Below, piece after piece: positions 28,306-36,561 of a stretch of 64,000 nucleotides of DNA. The notes beneath the pieces were generated by a model that searched no databases, was not told the DNA's origin, and was given only the letters and a program-made list of their open reading frames with translations. Source of the DNA: Spirochaetota bacterium. Lineage in GTDB: Bacteria; Spirochaetota; Spirochaetia; Treponematales; UBA12059. Location of the stretch: assembly GCA_018262985.1 (NCBI GenBank), contig JADFDI010000001.1:451027-515026 (forward strand), given 5' to 3'. Every line of letters begins with the position of its first letter. Position 1 is the first letter of the stretch. Made by a program: the position numbers and the translations under genes.

Positions 28306-28311
28306 TATACT
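28306..28311 (+). promoter_or_regulatory. -10 box TATACT of the nine-gene operon
   Basis: TATACT lies 25 bases before the peptidase E start, the same layout as other promoters in this window. No clear -35 box was found 16-18 bases upstream. Confidence 0.5.
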
Positions 28312-28336
28312 CGCCCGCGCGCGGGAGGGCGGAACC

Positions 28337-29122
28337 ATGGCGGACGGGCGCGGGGCCATCGTGGCGATAGGCGGCGGGGAACTCGGGCTCGGCGAGACGG
28401 AGAGCATCGACCGCGCCATAGTCGACCTGCGCGGCCGCGCCGGCCCTCGGCACCTGTTCATCCCCACCGCGAGCGGGGAACCGGAGCCCTATATCGAAAA
28501 CGTCGCGAGGGCCTACGGCGCGCTCGGCTGCGCGTGCTTCGCGCTCCGCCTGAAAGCCGAACCGTCGGCCGCGGAAATCGAGGACGCGGTGCTCGGGGCG
28601 GACATCGTGTACGTGGGCGGCGGCGACACCGCGACCATGCTGCGCGAATGGCGCCGCTTCGGGGTGGACCGCCTGCTCGACCGGGCGTGGCGGAACGGGA
28701 CCATCCTGTCGGGACTCTCGGCCGGTTCGATCTGCTGGTTCGAGCGCGGCCTTTCCGACTCCGCCTCGTTCGGCGAAGGAGCGGACGACTGGGACTACGC
28801 CACGGTCGAGGCGCTCGGTTTCCTTCCCGGCGCGCATTGCCCCCACTACGACGAGCGCGCGCGCGAAGGCAAGTTCCGCGCCTGGCTCGGACGGACCGAC
28901 ATCGACTTCATCGGCATCGAAAACCTGGCCGCGCTGGTCGTGGAGGACGGGCGCTTCCGGACCCTCGCCGCCGGGCGTCGCGAGGGACGGACGCCGCGCT
29001 CGCTCGCGGTATCGAGCCGCGGCGGAACGGTTCGCGAGGCCGAGCTGCCGAGGGAAGGGACGCTCGCGGAGCTCGCCGCCCTTTCCGGCGTCTCCGGCGA
29101 GGGAAAGGCGGGCGCGCGGTGA
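28337..29122 (+). CDS. Peptidase E-like serine peptidase (family S51)
   Basis: S51 enzymes cut dipeptides with N-terminal Asp or related substrates. The 261-residue product has the S51 pattern: IVAIGGGELG near 10, LFIPTASGEPEPY near 38, VYVGGGDTATMLR near 95, and the nucleophile GLSAGSICWFE near 131, then GAHCPHYDER near 172. It begins a chain of genes with overlapping starts and stops: its TGA overlaps the next GTG. A TATACT box stands upstream. Role in the operon unknown. Confidence 0.87.
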   Translation: MADGRGAIVAIGGGELGLGETESIDRAIVDLRGRAGPRHLFIPTASGEPEPYIENVARAYGALGCACFALRLKAEPSAAEIEDAVLGADIVYVGGGDTATMLREWRRFGVDRLLDRAWRNGTILSGLSAGSICWFERGLSDSASFGEGADDWDYATVEALGFLPGAHCPHYDERAREGKFRAWLGRTDIDFIGIENLAALVVEDGRFRTLAAGRREGRTPRSLAVSSRGGTVREAELPREGTLAELAALSGVSGEGKAGAR

Positions 29123-29889
29123 GGGTCGACACCCACGTCCACTCGAGCTTCTCCATCGACGGCCGGGCGACGCTCGACGCGATGGCCGAGGCCGCCATCG
29201 CGAAGGGCTTCGACGCGGTCTGTTTCACCGAGCATTTCGACCTGAACCCGCTCGACTCGGGCACTGGCTTCTTCGACTACGACGCGTTTTCGCGGGCCGT
29301 CGACGAGGCGCGCGGGCGCTGCGCGGGCCGCATCGAAATCTTGAAGGGCCTCGAGTTCTCGGAGCCGCACCGCTACCCGGCCGCGCTCGAGCGTTTCAAC
29401 CGGATGGACTTCGACTTCATCCTCGGCAGCGTCCACTGGATCGGGGACGACTGGATCGGCGACCCGGACTACGTGCGGCGCACGGCGCTCGAGGACATCT
29501 ACGCGCGGCACTACGAGGAGACGCTCGCGGCCTGCGAGTCGGGCGGCTTCGACTCGCTCGCGCACGCCGACTTCCCCAAGCGCTACCTGGAGGGCAAGGT
29601 CGAGCCGCGCGCGGATCTGCTGGCGGAGCTCATGGCGGCGCTCGCCTCGAAGGGCATCGCGCTCGAGCTCAACTCCTCGCCGCTCCGGAAAGGCCGCGCC
29701 GAGCGCTACCCGAGCGACCTGATACTCGGGGCCTACCTGGCCGCGGGCGGAAGGGCCGTGACCTTCGGGTCGGACGCGCACCGGACGGAGGACCTCGGCG
29801 CGGACTTCGACCGGCTCGACCCGCCCACCGCCTGCGAGCCGTGTTTCTTCCGCGCGCGGAAGCGCGTCGCGATCGGGGCTCCGGCGTGA
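29119..29889 (+). CDS. PHP-domain phosphoesterase, histidinol-phosphatase-like
   Basis: PHP enzymes use a three-metal site to split phosphate esters. The 256-residue product has the metal ligands expected for the HisK group: DTHVHSSFSIDG near 4, FTEHFD near 38, LEFSEPH near 78, GSVHWIGDD near 103, SLAHADFPKRY near 147 and FGSDAHRTEDLG near 218. Other histidine genes are absent nearby, so the true substrate may be another sugar phosphate or nucleotide. The start GTG lies inside the previous stop (GTGA). The end overlaps the following GTG in the same way. Confidence 0.88.
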   Translation: MRVDTHVHSSFSIDGRATLDAMAEAAIAKGFDAVCFTEHFDLNPLDSGTGFFDYDAFSRAVDEARGRCAGRIEILKGLEFSEPHRYPAALERFNRMDFDFILGSVHWIGDDWIGDPDYVRRTALEDIYARHYEETLAACESGGFDSLAHADFPKRYLEGKVEPRADLLAELMAALASKGIALELNSSPLRKGRAERYPSDLILGAYLAAGGRAVTFGSDAHRTEDLGADFDRLDPPTACEPCFFRARKRVAIGAPA

Positions 29890-30755
29890 ATCGACGCGGA
29901 CTAGAGACGAAACGGTGCCGGCTCCTTCCGCTCGGCGCCGGGGATCGCGCGCTCGTCGTCGCGCTCCGCACCGATCCGCGGGTGAGGGAATTCCTGGGAG
30001 GTCCCCTCGAGCCAGCCGCCGCGGAGGCAGCTTTCGACCGGATGGTCGCGGACGATCCGATTTCACACTTCGCGATACGTTCGCGCGAAGGCGGCGAGCC
30101 GATCGGCGTCGCCTCCATCGGGCCGTGGCACGACGGCGCGCATCGGGAGCTGTCGTACGAGTTGGCGCCCGCGTCCTGGGGCAAGGGTTATGCCCGCGAG
30201 GCGCTCGGCCGGCTCCTCGCGCACGCCCGCGACGTGATGGGACTGCGGACGATCGTGGCGGAGACGCAGGAGCGGAACGCGCAGTCGCGGAAACTGCTCG
30301 AGCGCCTCGGTTTCGAGCCTTGGCGGGAACTCGAGCGATTCGGCGAGCGGCAGATCGTGTACCGCATGGAGTTCGCGAAGCCGGAAGCGTCCGGCCGCCC
30401 GAGCCGCGTGGCGCGCGAGGTGCGCACGGTGCGCTTCATGATCCGCGCGCATTGCCGGGCGAAACACGGGGCGGCGAAGACCGGCGCCGCGGCGGGACTC
30501 TGCACCGACTGCGTGGCGCTCACCGCCTATGCCGAAGCCCGGCTCGCGGCGTGCCGCTACGGCGAACGGAAACCCGCGTGCGGCGCGTGCCCGACCCGCT
30601 GTTACCGGAGCGACATGCGAGAGCGCATCCGCCTTGTCATGCGCTGGGCCGGGCCGCGGATGCTCTGGCTCGCGCCGTTCGAGTTTTTCCGGCACCTACA
30701 GGACGGCCTCCCGCGCGCGCCACGCGGCGCGATCGCGAAAGGGAGAGGTATATGA
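29886..30755 (+). CDS. Fusion of GNAT acetyltransferase and YgbA (nitrous-oxide-stimulated promoter) domain
   Basis: One 289-residue frame joins two families. Residues about 8-165 are a RimJ/RimL-type GNAT: LRTDPRVREFLGG, SYELAPASWGKGYAREALG (acetyl-CoA loop), ERNAQSRKLLERLGF. Residues about 178-270 match YgbA/PF11756: TVRFMIRAHCRAKHG, GLCTDCVALTAYAEARLAAC, CGACPTRCYRSDMRERI, VMRWAGPRMLW. The four-cysteine pattern of YgbA is kept (C-x2-C ... C-x2-C-x3-C). E. coli YgbA is a separate small protein linked to nitric oxide or nitrosative stress. No stop or frame shift separates the halves. GTG start inside GTGA of the PHP gene; the alternative of a downstream start is possible. Confidence 0.82.
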   Translation: MNRRGLETKRCRLLPLGAGDRALVVALRTDPRVREFLGGPLEPAAAEAAFDRMVADDPISHFAIRSREGGEPIGVASIGPWHDGAHRELSYELAPASWGKGYAREALGRLLAHARDVMGLRTIVAETQERNAQSRKLLERLGFEPWRELERFGERQIVYRMEFAKPEASGRPSRVAREVRTVRFMIRAHCRAKHGAAKTGAAAGLCTDCVALTAYAEARLAACRYGERKPACGACPTRCYRSDMRERIRLVMRWAGPRMLWLAPFEFFRHLQDGLPRAPRGAIAKGRGI

Positions 30756-31189
30756 ATGTATTCATCGAAGGCGAAGCCGGCTCGAAGATCCGGTACCGCT
30801 ACGACGAGCGCACGCTCGCGCCGGAAGGGTCGCGAGAGCTGCGCGCCGAGAGGCCCTACGCCTACGGCTTCGTGCCGGGCACGGCGACGGCAAGGGATGA
30901 CGCCCTCGACGTCTGGGTGGTGCCGGGGACGGGGCTCGCGCACGGAACATCCGCGGAGTGCCGGATTCTCGACGTCTTCATGTTCCGCGAAGGCGACGAG
31001 CTCGAGGCGAAGCTGGTGGCGACCGAGCTGGCGGAAATGGGCGGCGTCGGCGAGGATGCGCGGAAGCGCATCGAGGCGTACCTGGTCGAGGTGTTCAAGG
31101 AATGGCCGGAGCTCCGCGTCGCGGCCGGACCGCTCGAGGGGAAGGAGCGCGCGATCGCGATTTTGCGGGAACGGGGGATCGATGGCTGA
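30752..31189 (+). CDS. Divergent soluble inorganic pyrophosphatase-like protein
   Basis: The 145-residue product follows the family I pyrophosphatase order: IEGEAGSKIRYRYDERT near 5, YAYGFVPGTATARDDALDVWVV near 38 (split here: YAYGFVPGT then DDALDVWVV), and FMFREGDELEAKLVA near 75. Compared with the usual DGDPLDV motif, the first Asp is replaced by Arg, and the usual DEGxxDDK stretch reads REGDELEAK, so several metal ligands are changed. It is also shorter than the usual ~175 residues. It may be a weak or altered phosphohydrolase, or a non-catalytic relative. GGGAGAGG precedes the ATG, which overlaps the previous stop (ATGA). Confidence 0.75.
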   Translation: MNVFIEGEAGSKIRYRYDERTLAPEGSRELRAERPYAYGFVPGTATARDDALDVWVVPGTGLAHGTSAECRILDVFMFREGDELEAKLVATELAEMGGVGEDARKRIEAYLVEVFKEWPELRVAAGPLEGKERAIAILRERGIDG

Positions 31190-31664
31190 CCTTTTCGCCG
31201 AACCGGTGCGCATCTTCCTCGAGAAGGGCCTCGAAGCGCTCGAGCGGAGCTCGAAATTCGGCGACCTGAAGCGCTCGGTGGCCGAGCGGGTGCGGCGCGA
31301 GGCGGCCTTCGACCGCGAGGTGCTGCAGGCGCTCGTCGCGGCCGGGAAGGACCGGGTTCGGGCCGGCGCGCTGTCCGCGACGCTCGAGGACGCGGAGTTC
31401 CGCGCCGCCTGCGGCAGCCCAATACCGCTCGCGCGGCTCCTGCCGCGGAAGCTCGACCGCGACGCGTGGCCGGCGCGCTTCCGCTCCGGGCGCTTCGCCG
31501 CGCGCACCGCCGCGGACCGCACGGAGGCCGACCTTGCGGAACGGGCGTTCCGCAGGATAAAGCTGATGCGGACCCCGGCGCTCGCGGACGGCGCGAAGTT
31601 CGACTACGCCTACGCGCGCGACCTCATGGCCGCGCTCGAGCTGGAACTTGGACGGAAACGTTGA
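31182..31664 (+). CDS. Hypothetical protein in the nine-gene operon
   Basis: The 160-residue, charged, soluble product starts MADLFAEPVRIFLEKGLE and contains SVAERVRREAAFDREVLQ and ERAFRRIKLMRTPALADG. It is rich in Arg, Ala and Leu and mostly helical in appearance. No signal peptide or membrane segment. I do not recognise the family. The ATG lies within the last codons of the previous gene (8-base overlap), so it is co-translated. The next gene follows after 44 bases with its own strong ribosome site. Confidence 0.7.
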   Translation: MADLFAEPVRIFLEKGLEALERSSKFGDLKRSVAERVRREAAFDREVLQALVAAGKDRVRAGALSATLEDAEFRAACGSPIPLARLLPRKLDRDAWPARFRSGRFAARTAADRTEADLAERAFRRIKLMRTPALADGAKFDYAYARDLMAALELELGRKR

Positions 31665-31708
31665 CGGCCGATCGGCGGCCCCCCGTGACGGAATCATAAG
31701 GAGGGATC

Positions 31709-32224
31709 ATGAAGGAAGTCTTCGAACGCTTCGCGGACTACAACGCGCAGGCGAACGCGGCGATGCTCGGCATCCTCGACGCCCTGCCCGAGGGCAAGGT
31801 CGACGAGAACGCGGGCCTGTACTTCGGCGGCCTGCACGGCACGGTGGCGCACCTGGCCTGGGCGGGCGCGCTCTGGCTCAAGCGCTTCTCGACCTTCGGC
31901 GACTGGGCCGCGTGCCGGGCCTGGGCCGACGCCGATCTCGCCGCGCTCAAGGACGGGGCCAAGGCCGACTGGGGCAAGGCGCGCTCCCTGCTCGCCGGGA
32001 CGGGCGAAGGGCTCAAGGAGCTGGCCGCCCAGATCGCGCCGGCCGACTACCCGCGGCGCGTGCGCTACACGACCACGGACGGGCAGGAGCTCGAGCGGAC
32101 GCTCTGGCACCTGATCATGCAGGTGCTGAACCACGGCACGCACCACCGCGGCGAGATTTCCGCGACGCTCGACCGCATGGGCGTCGAGAACGACTTCAAC
32201 AGCTTCGTGTCGTACGTCCCGTGA
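31709..32224 (+). CDS. DinB-family protein (four-helix metal-binding fold)
   Basis: DinB/YfiT-like proteins are four-helix bundles with a three-histidine metal site; many are thiol transferases (bacillithiol or mycothiol type) or damage-induced proteins. The 171-residue product has MKEVFERFADYNAQANAAML at the start, the first His in LHGTVAHLAWAGALWL near 50 and the pair in VLNHGTHHRGEI near 148. The metal ligands are intact. AAGGAGG is well placed before the ATG. It overlaps the following NUDIX gene (GTGA). Substrate unknown. Confidence 0.88.
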   Translation: MKEVFERFADYNAQANAAMLGILDALPEGKVDENAGLYFGGLHGTVAHLAWAGALWLKRFSTFGDWAACRAWADADLAALKDGAKADWGKARSLLAGTGEGLKELAAQIAPADYPRRVRYTTTDGQELERTLWHLIMQVLNHGTHHRGEISATLDRMGVENDFNSFVSYVP

Positions 32225-32808
32225 CGGAATCCGAACCGCGCGCGGAGCTGCTCCGCGCGCTCGAGCGCTACGCCGCGCGCCACCCCGTCGAGGCGGGGAC
32301 GGCGGCGCGCTTCGCCGCGTTCGTCTCCTCGCGCGCGGACTGCTTCTCGCGCTCGTGCGGGGTCGGCCACGTGACGGGCTCGGCCTTCATCCACGATCCG
32401 GAGGGCGCTCGGGCGCTCTTCGTCCACCACGCGAAGCTCGACCTCTGGCTCCAGCCCGGCGGGCACTGCGAGCCGGGCGAGACCGCGCTCGAGGCGGCCC
32501 TGCGCGAGGCGGAGGAGGAGACCGGGCTCCGCTGCGCGCCCGAGTCGGCGGAGATCTTCGACCTCGACGACCACGTCTTTCCGGCGCGGGGCCCGACGCC
32601 CGCGCACGTGCACTGGGACGTGCGCTACCTCCTCCGGCCCGAGTCGGGCGAGCTCCGGGGCAGCGCCGAGTCGCGCGCGGTCGAATGGCTCGCGTACGAC
32701 GAGGCCGCTCGGAGGACCCCGGGCGAATCGATCCGCAGGCCGATCGCGAAGCTCCGCAAGATCGCGAAGCTCCGCGAGACCGCGTCCGAGGCGCGGGATC
32801 CGTCATGA
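32221..32808 (+). CDS. NUDIX hydrolase (first of two)
   Basis: NUDIX enzymes split a nucleoside diphosphate linked to another group. The 195-residue product has a complete NUDIX box GHCEPGETALEAALREAEEE (with the following TGL) near 80-105, preceded by LWLQPGG. An N-terminal helical extension of about 55 residues (LLRALERYAARHP) is of the type seen in phosphohydrolases with a small added domain. GTG start within the DinB stop. The C-terminus has an Arg/Lys-rich tail (RRPIAKLRKIAKLRE). Confidence 0.9.
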   Translation: MTESEPRAELLRALERYAARHPVEAGTAARFAAFVSSRADCFSRSCGVGHVTGSAFIHDPEGARALFVHHAKLDLWLQPGGHCEPGETALEAALREAEEETGLRCAPESAEIFDLDDHVFPARGPTPAHVHWDVRYLLRPESGELRGSAESRAVEWLAYDEAARRTPGESIRRPIAKLRKIAKLRETASEARDPS

Positions 32809-33509
32809 AAGGAACCGGAAGCATGGAAACCAGAACCGGTACGGGGATGGGAGCCGGAATCGCCCGACCGGCCGCCCACGCGCTCGTCGCCGCCGTCGCG
32901 CTCGCGGGCGTCTTCATCCTGGTGGGCAAGCCCTTCGCGGGGCAGGGCTCCTGGGGAATGCTCCGCTACTTCACCATCCAGAGCAACCTGCTCGTGGCCG
33001 CGCTCGCGCTCGCGGAGTTCGCCCTGGTGGCCCTCGGGCGCAAACCGGGTCGGCGCTTCGCGGTGGCGCGCGGCTTCGGCCTCGTGGCCATCTCGTTGAC
33101 CGGCGCGGCCTACGCGCTCTTCCTGGCCCGGGCCTGGCACCCGACGGGCATGACGGCCGTGGGCGACCGCCTCGCGCACTACCTCTCGCCCCTCCTCGCG
33201 CTCCTGACCTGGGCGGGCTTCTCGGAGAACGGACTGCTCAGGCTCCGCGACGCGGCGCTCTGGCTCGCGTATCCCGGCGCCTACCTGGCCTGGTCGCAAA
33301 TCAACGGGGCGCTCACAGGATTCTATCCGTACTGGTTCGTCAACCCGAAGCCGGCGCCCGAGGGACTCGGCTCCGCGTGGGGAGTGCTCGCCTTCGCCGC
33401 GGCGACCTGCGCCGCGCTCTGGCTGCTCGGCGCCGCGCTCGTCGGCCTCGACCGCCTGCTGGCGCGAAGCGGGGAACGTCGGGACGGCTCCACGGGGGCG
33501 GCGCGATGA
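32805..33509 (+). CDS. Pr6Pr-family membrane protein
   Basis: The 234-residue product has about six membrane segments (ALVAAVALAGVFILVG, LLVAALALAEFALVAL, LVAISLTGAAYALFLA, LSPLLALLTWAGF, LWLAYPGAYLAW, LAFAAATCAALWLLGAAL). It carries the family hallmark RYFTIQSNLLVA near 55 and GFYPYWFVNP near 175. Function is unknown to me; relatives include FAR-17a/AIG1-type proteins, some of which hydrolyse fatty-acid esters. ATG 32805 overlaps the previous stop (ATGA); a second in-frame ATG at 32823 has a GGAACCGGAAG site. Confidence 0.82.
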   Translation: MKGTGSMETRTGTGMGAGIARPAAHALVAAVALAGVFILVGKPFAGQGSWGMLRYFTIQSNLLVAALALAEFALVALGRKPGRRFAVARGFGLVAISLTGAAYALFLARAWHPTGMTAVGDRLAHYLSPLLALLTWAGFSENGLLRLRDAALWLAYPGAYLAWSQINGALTGFYPYWFVNPKPAPEGLGSAWGVLAFAAATCAALWLLGAALVGLDRLLARSGERRDGSTGAAR

Positions 33510-34084
33510 GGGATTCAAGCGGCGCGGGCGCGATGCCTTTCCGCATCGAGCTCGTGCGCGACGAGGGCCTCGACCTCTCGTCGGCGAGCCGCGTGACGCG
33601 CCGCGCCGCGCGCGCGGTGGCGGAGCGCGACGGGCTCTACTTGATGATCCGCTCGGAGAAGCCCGGCGAGGGCGACCTGAAATTCCCGGGCGGCGGCATC
33701 GAGGCGGGCGAGACCGAGGAAGAGGCCGTCGCGCGCGAGCTCGAGGAGGAGACCGGCTACCGCGCCGCGCGCGTCGGGCCGCTCCTCGGCCGGGCGACCG
33801 AGTTCCGGACGCCGAAGGAGGCGGGCTTCGCTCTCTTCGTCATGGAGTCGAGCTACTGGCGCGTCGAGCTCGCCGCGGAACCGGGCGAGCGCCGGCTCGA
33901 CCCCTACGAGGAGGAGCTCGACTACCGGCCGCGCTGGGTGCGCCTCGACGAGGCGATCGCGGCGAACCGCGCGCTCATGGACTCGCCCTCAGGCGCGCGC
34001 ATGCCGTGGATCCGCCGCGAGACGTTGGTGATGGAACTGCTTCTGGCCGCGGACTTGGGCGGCGCGACCGCTGGCTCCGCCTGA
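33506..34084 (+). CDS. NUDIX hydrolase (second of two)
   Basis: The 192-residue product has a full NUDIX box GGGIEAGETEEEAVARELEE (with ETGY) near 57-80, preceded by GDLKFPGG, and the flanking LYLMIRSEKPGEGD. It differs from the other NUDIX gene in the operon, so the two are not a recent duplicate. ATG overlaps the Pr6Pr stop (ATGA); an in-frame ATG at 33533 is an alternative. It closes the nine-gene chain. Confidence 0.88.
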   Translation: MRDSSGAGAMPFRIELVRDEGLDLSSASRVTRRAARAVAERDGLYLMIRSEKPGEGDLKFPGGGIEAGETEEEAVARELEEETGYRAARVGPLLGRATEFRTPKEAGFALFVMESSYWRVELAAEPGERRLDPYEEELDYRPRWVRLDEAIAANRALMDSPSGARMPWIRRETLVMELLLAADLGGATAGSA

Positions 34085-34183
34085 AGGCGCGAGTCCGTCG
34101 CCTGACCGACGACGGACTTCCGCCCACCCATACCGCGCCGGACCGGAACTCCGGCCCGGTGCGGCGTGGAACCCGCCGGGTTC

Positions 34184-36274
34184 TCAGCGGCCCGGCAGGA
34201 GGGCCGAGACGTCGAAGACGAGCAGCGAGAGGATGCCGGAAGAAGGGGCGAGGTAGAGCAGGTCGCCCTCGAATATCGGGACTCTGGTTCCGGGGACCTT
34301 GATGGTATCGGCCAGGCGCCAGGCGCCGTCTCCGCTCCGGGCGAAGAAGTACAGCTTCGGAACCGCGCTGGCCTGGCCCGGGCCGCTGGCGACGAGGAGC
34401 GTGCCGGAGGGGTGGCCGGCGAGTGGCTTGTAGCCTTCCGGCAAGGGATTCGCGACCGCGATCTTGCCGTCCTTCACGCCGGCGAGGCCGATGCCGGGGA
34501 TGACGGCCTCGTGGCCGTCCATGGGGTAGACGTAGGTGAGCCTCTCCGGGAGCTTCTGCTCGTCGAGCAGCCTGAAGCCGCGCTCGGGCCCGATTTCCCA
34601 GAGCGTGAGCTTTCCGGTGTAATCGGCGTCCAGGACGTATTTGTCGTCGAGCGCCACCGCCTTGTTGTCGGTGATCTTCATGGCCATCTTGGCCCATTCG
34701 ACCGGCTTGGCCGGATCGGAGACGTCCCAGATCCGTAGGTAGCTTGCGGCGCTGAGCAGGTATTTGCCGCCGAAGGGCTCCATGCTGCGGATGTGCTCGT
34801 TCGGGTCCGCGAAGGGGAGGTCGCGCAGGAGCGACAGGGCGCCGCCCTCGGTCGAGAGGACGAGGAGGCTGCCCTGGGCTGACGCGTAGACCAGGCCGCC
34901 GATACGGGCGGCGGCGAAGGCCTGGAAGGCCTGGACGACGGGTTTCCGCGACTCGGCTTCGCCGAAGACGCTCGACGCGCCGCCGCGCGAGTCGACGTGG
35001 AGGTACTTCACGTCTCCCAGGATGACCCTGCCGTCCCAGGCCTCGAGGACATCCGGGGATCCGAACGTCGGGAAAACAGCCCGAGCGACGAGTTTCCCGG
35101 ACGCGCCGTCGAAGACGACCGGCTCGTTCCATGTCGGGAAGACGCCGAACCTGCCCGCGTCGCCGGGGAAGATCCTGCAATATCCCGAGAAGGTCTGGTA
35201 GAGCTCGGGAGGAACGGGCATCGTCGAGAGGAGCTTGAAGGTGGCCGAGTCGAAGCTGGCGATCCGGAGCTTCGGAGGATGGTATACGGGCGTTTTCCCG
35301 ACGTAGGTGGTGGGCACGTCCTCGGAGAGGAGCGTGATGACCGCGTTCCCCGAGAGCGCGAAGCGGTTCAGGAGGTTCCCCTCCGCGATCCGTTTCGCGG
35401 ACGCCGGGAAGGCCTCGGCCGGACTCGCGAAGAGCCCGGCCTGGCGTCCGATCCGGCCCTGGAAAAAGACCGTGCCGAGGCGGACCTGCGCCTGTTCGAC
35501 GGCGCCGTCGAATGAAGCGTGGACCTTGAGGTCCGGCTTTCCGTCGGCGCCGCGTTCCAGGGTGAAGCGGAAGGTTTTCAGGTCGTAGTCCTCGCCGAAG
35601 CCGTGGAGAACTCCGTCGGCCTCCACGAGGACCTTGATCGAGCCGGGAAGCTTGTAGGCGCCCAGGGAAGCGGGCTTCCGGGGATCCGAAATGTCATAGG
35701 CCGTGTACGCCCCATCGCCATAGGAGGAGAAGAAGAGGTAGCGATCCGAGGCGATCAATTTCGAATGCCAGAGCACGTACAACGCTCCGGGCGCCGAGCC
35801 GGCGCGCTTTCCGGCCTCGTCGTACACCTCTATGCCCGACTTCGTGGCGACGAACCAGAATGCGCCCTGCCTGACGACAGGCCCGCTCGCGCGGAAGCTC
35901 GCGACGCGAGCGAGGGCGCGGCCGTCCCAGCGGTAGACGTCCGCGATGCCGTCCCGGTAGTAGACGACCTCCTCGCCGCTTTCCGGCGCCGCCATGGGCT
36001 CGCCCTGGGTGAAGGGTTCGTTGGTCGCGACGGCCGCGAGCGTCACCGCGGCGCCGACCTTGACGGGGAGCTTGGCGCGGGCGAGGGCGGCGAAGTCGAC
36101 CGGCGCGAAGGCGCCGGAGGGTTCGAGGTAGGCAGCGTAATCGAAGCCCGCGGCGGCGGACGCTTTCGGGGCGGTCGCGGCGCGGGATTCCGGGGCCGCG
36201 GCGATCGAGCCGCAGGAGGCGAGGAGGACGGCGAGGCTGGCGGAGGCCGCGATGAGCATGGAGGATCTGCGCAT
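34184..36274 (-). CDS. Beta-propeller-like lipoprotein
   Basis: The 696-residue product has a signal peptide and lipobox (LAVLLASC, Cys about residue 21). The body consists of repeated short beta units with phrases such as GAFWFVATKSGIEVYD, YLFFSSYGDGAYTAYDISD, KYLLSAASYLRIWDVSD and KYVLDADYTGKLTLWEI, which look like LVIVD/WD-type propeller blades, probably one or two propellers. It should sit on the outer face of a membrane and bind a partner. No enzyme motif is seen. It has its own promoter upstream and stands opposite the NUDIX gene, 99 bases from its stop. Confidence 0.78.
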   Translation of the reverse strand: MRRSSMLIAASASLAVLLASCGSIAAAPESRAATAPKASAAAGFDYAAYLEPSGAFAPVDFAALARAKLPVKVGAAVTLAAVATNEPFTQGEPMAAPESGEEVVYYRDGIADVYRWDGRALARVASFRASGPVVRQGAFWFVATKSGIEVYDEAGKRAGSAPGALYVLWHSKLIASDRYLFFSSYGDGAYTAYDISDPRKPASLGAYKLPGSIKVLVEADGVLHGFGEDYDLKTFRFTLERGADGKPDLKVHASFDGAVEQAQVRLGTVFFQGRIGRQAGLFASPAEAFPASAKRIAEGNLLNRFALSGNAVITLLSEDVPTTYVGKTPVYHPPKLRIASFDSATFKLLSTMPVPPELYQTFSGYCRIFPGDAGRFGVFPTWNEPVVFDGASGKLVARAVFPTFGSPDVLEAWDGRVILGDVKYLHVDSRGGASSVFGEAESRKPVVQAFQAFAAARIGGLVYASAQGSLLVLSTEGGALSLLRDLPFADPNEHIRSMEPFGGKYLLSAASYLRIWDVSDPAKPVEWAKMAMKITDNKAVALDDKYVLDADYTGKLTLWEIGPERGFRLLDEQKLPERLTYVYPMDGHEAVIPGIGLAGVKDGKIAVANPLPEGYKPLAGHPSGTLLVASGPGQASAVPKLYFFARSGDGAWRLADTIKVPGTRVPIFEGDLLYLAPSSGILSLLVFDVSALLPGR

Positions 36275-36315
36275 TCTGATCTTCCTTTTTAGGGGCGTTT
36301 TCGGCGATCGCGGGG

Positions 36316-36344
36316 AGTATCCGACGGAAGGGCGCCACCGTCAA
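36316..36344 (-). promoter_or_regulatory. Promoter of the propeller lipoprotein gene
   Basis: Minus strand: TTGACG (36339-36344), exactly 17 bases, GATACT (36316-36321). The start codon is 42 bases downstream of the -10 box. Confidence 0.7.
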
Positions 36345-36561
36345 ACCTTTTTTCCGATCGCCGCGACCTCCTGTCGTGACCCGCCGTCGCCGCCCGAGGA
36401 GGCGCGGGCGCCGCCCTCCGGGAGTAGCGCCAGGGACAGGAAGGGGTACCCCGCAGCGCAGCGAGGAGTACCCCGGATGGCCCGACCCCGGGCCGGGCGC
36501 GCGGGAGCGGGGCGCCGCCCCGCCGGACTTCCCCGGCCCGGGGTGGCGCCCCGATGCCCGG
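36345..36561. other. GC-rich gap downstream of the TIGR03987 gene
   Basis: Contains GGGGTAC...GTACCCC-like words (36446-36475) and an inverted pair GGGGCGCC/GGCGCCCC (about 36510-36552) that may end the transcript coming from the minus strand. No gene is seen. Confidence 0.45.

Noticed and set aside
29119-29889. Histidine biosynthesis role for the PHP protein
   Set aside because: No other his gene is in the window and the operon context is different, so only the phosphoesterase fold is claimed.
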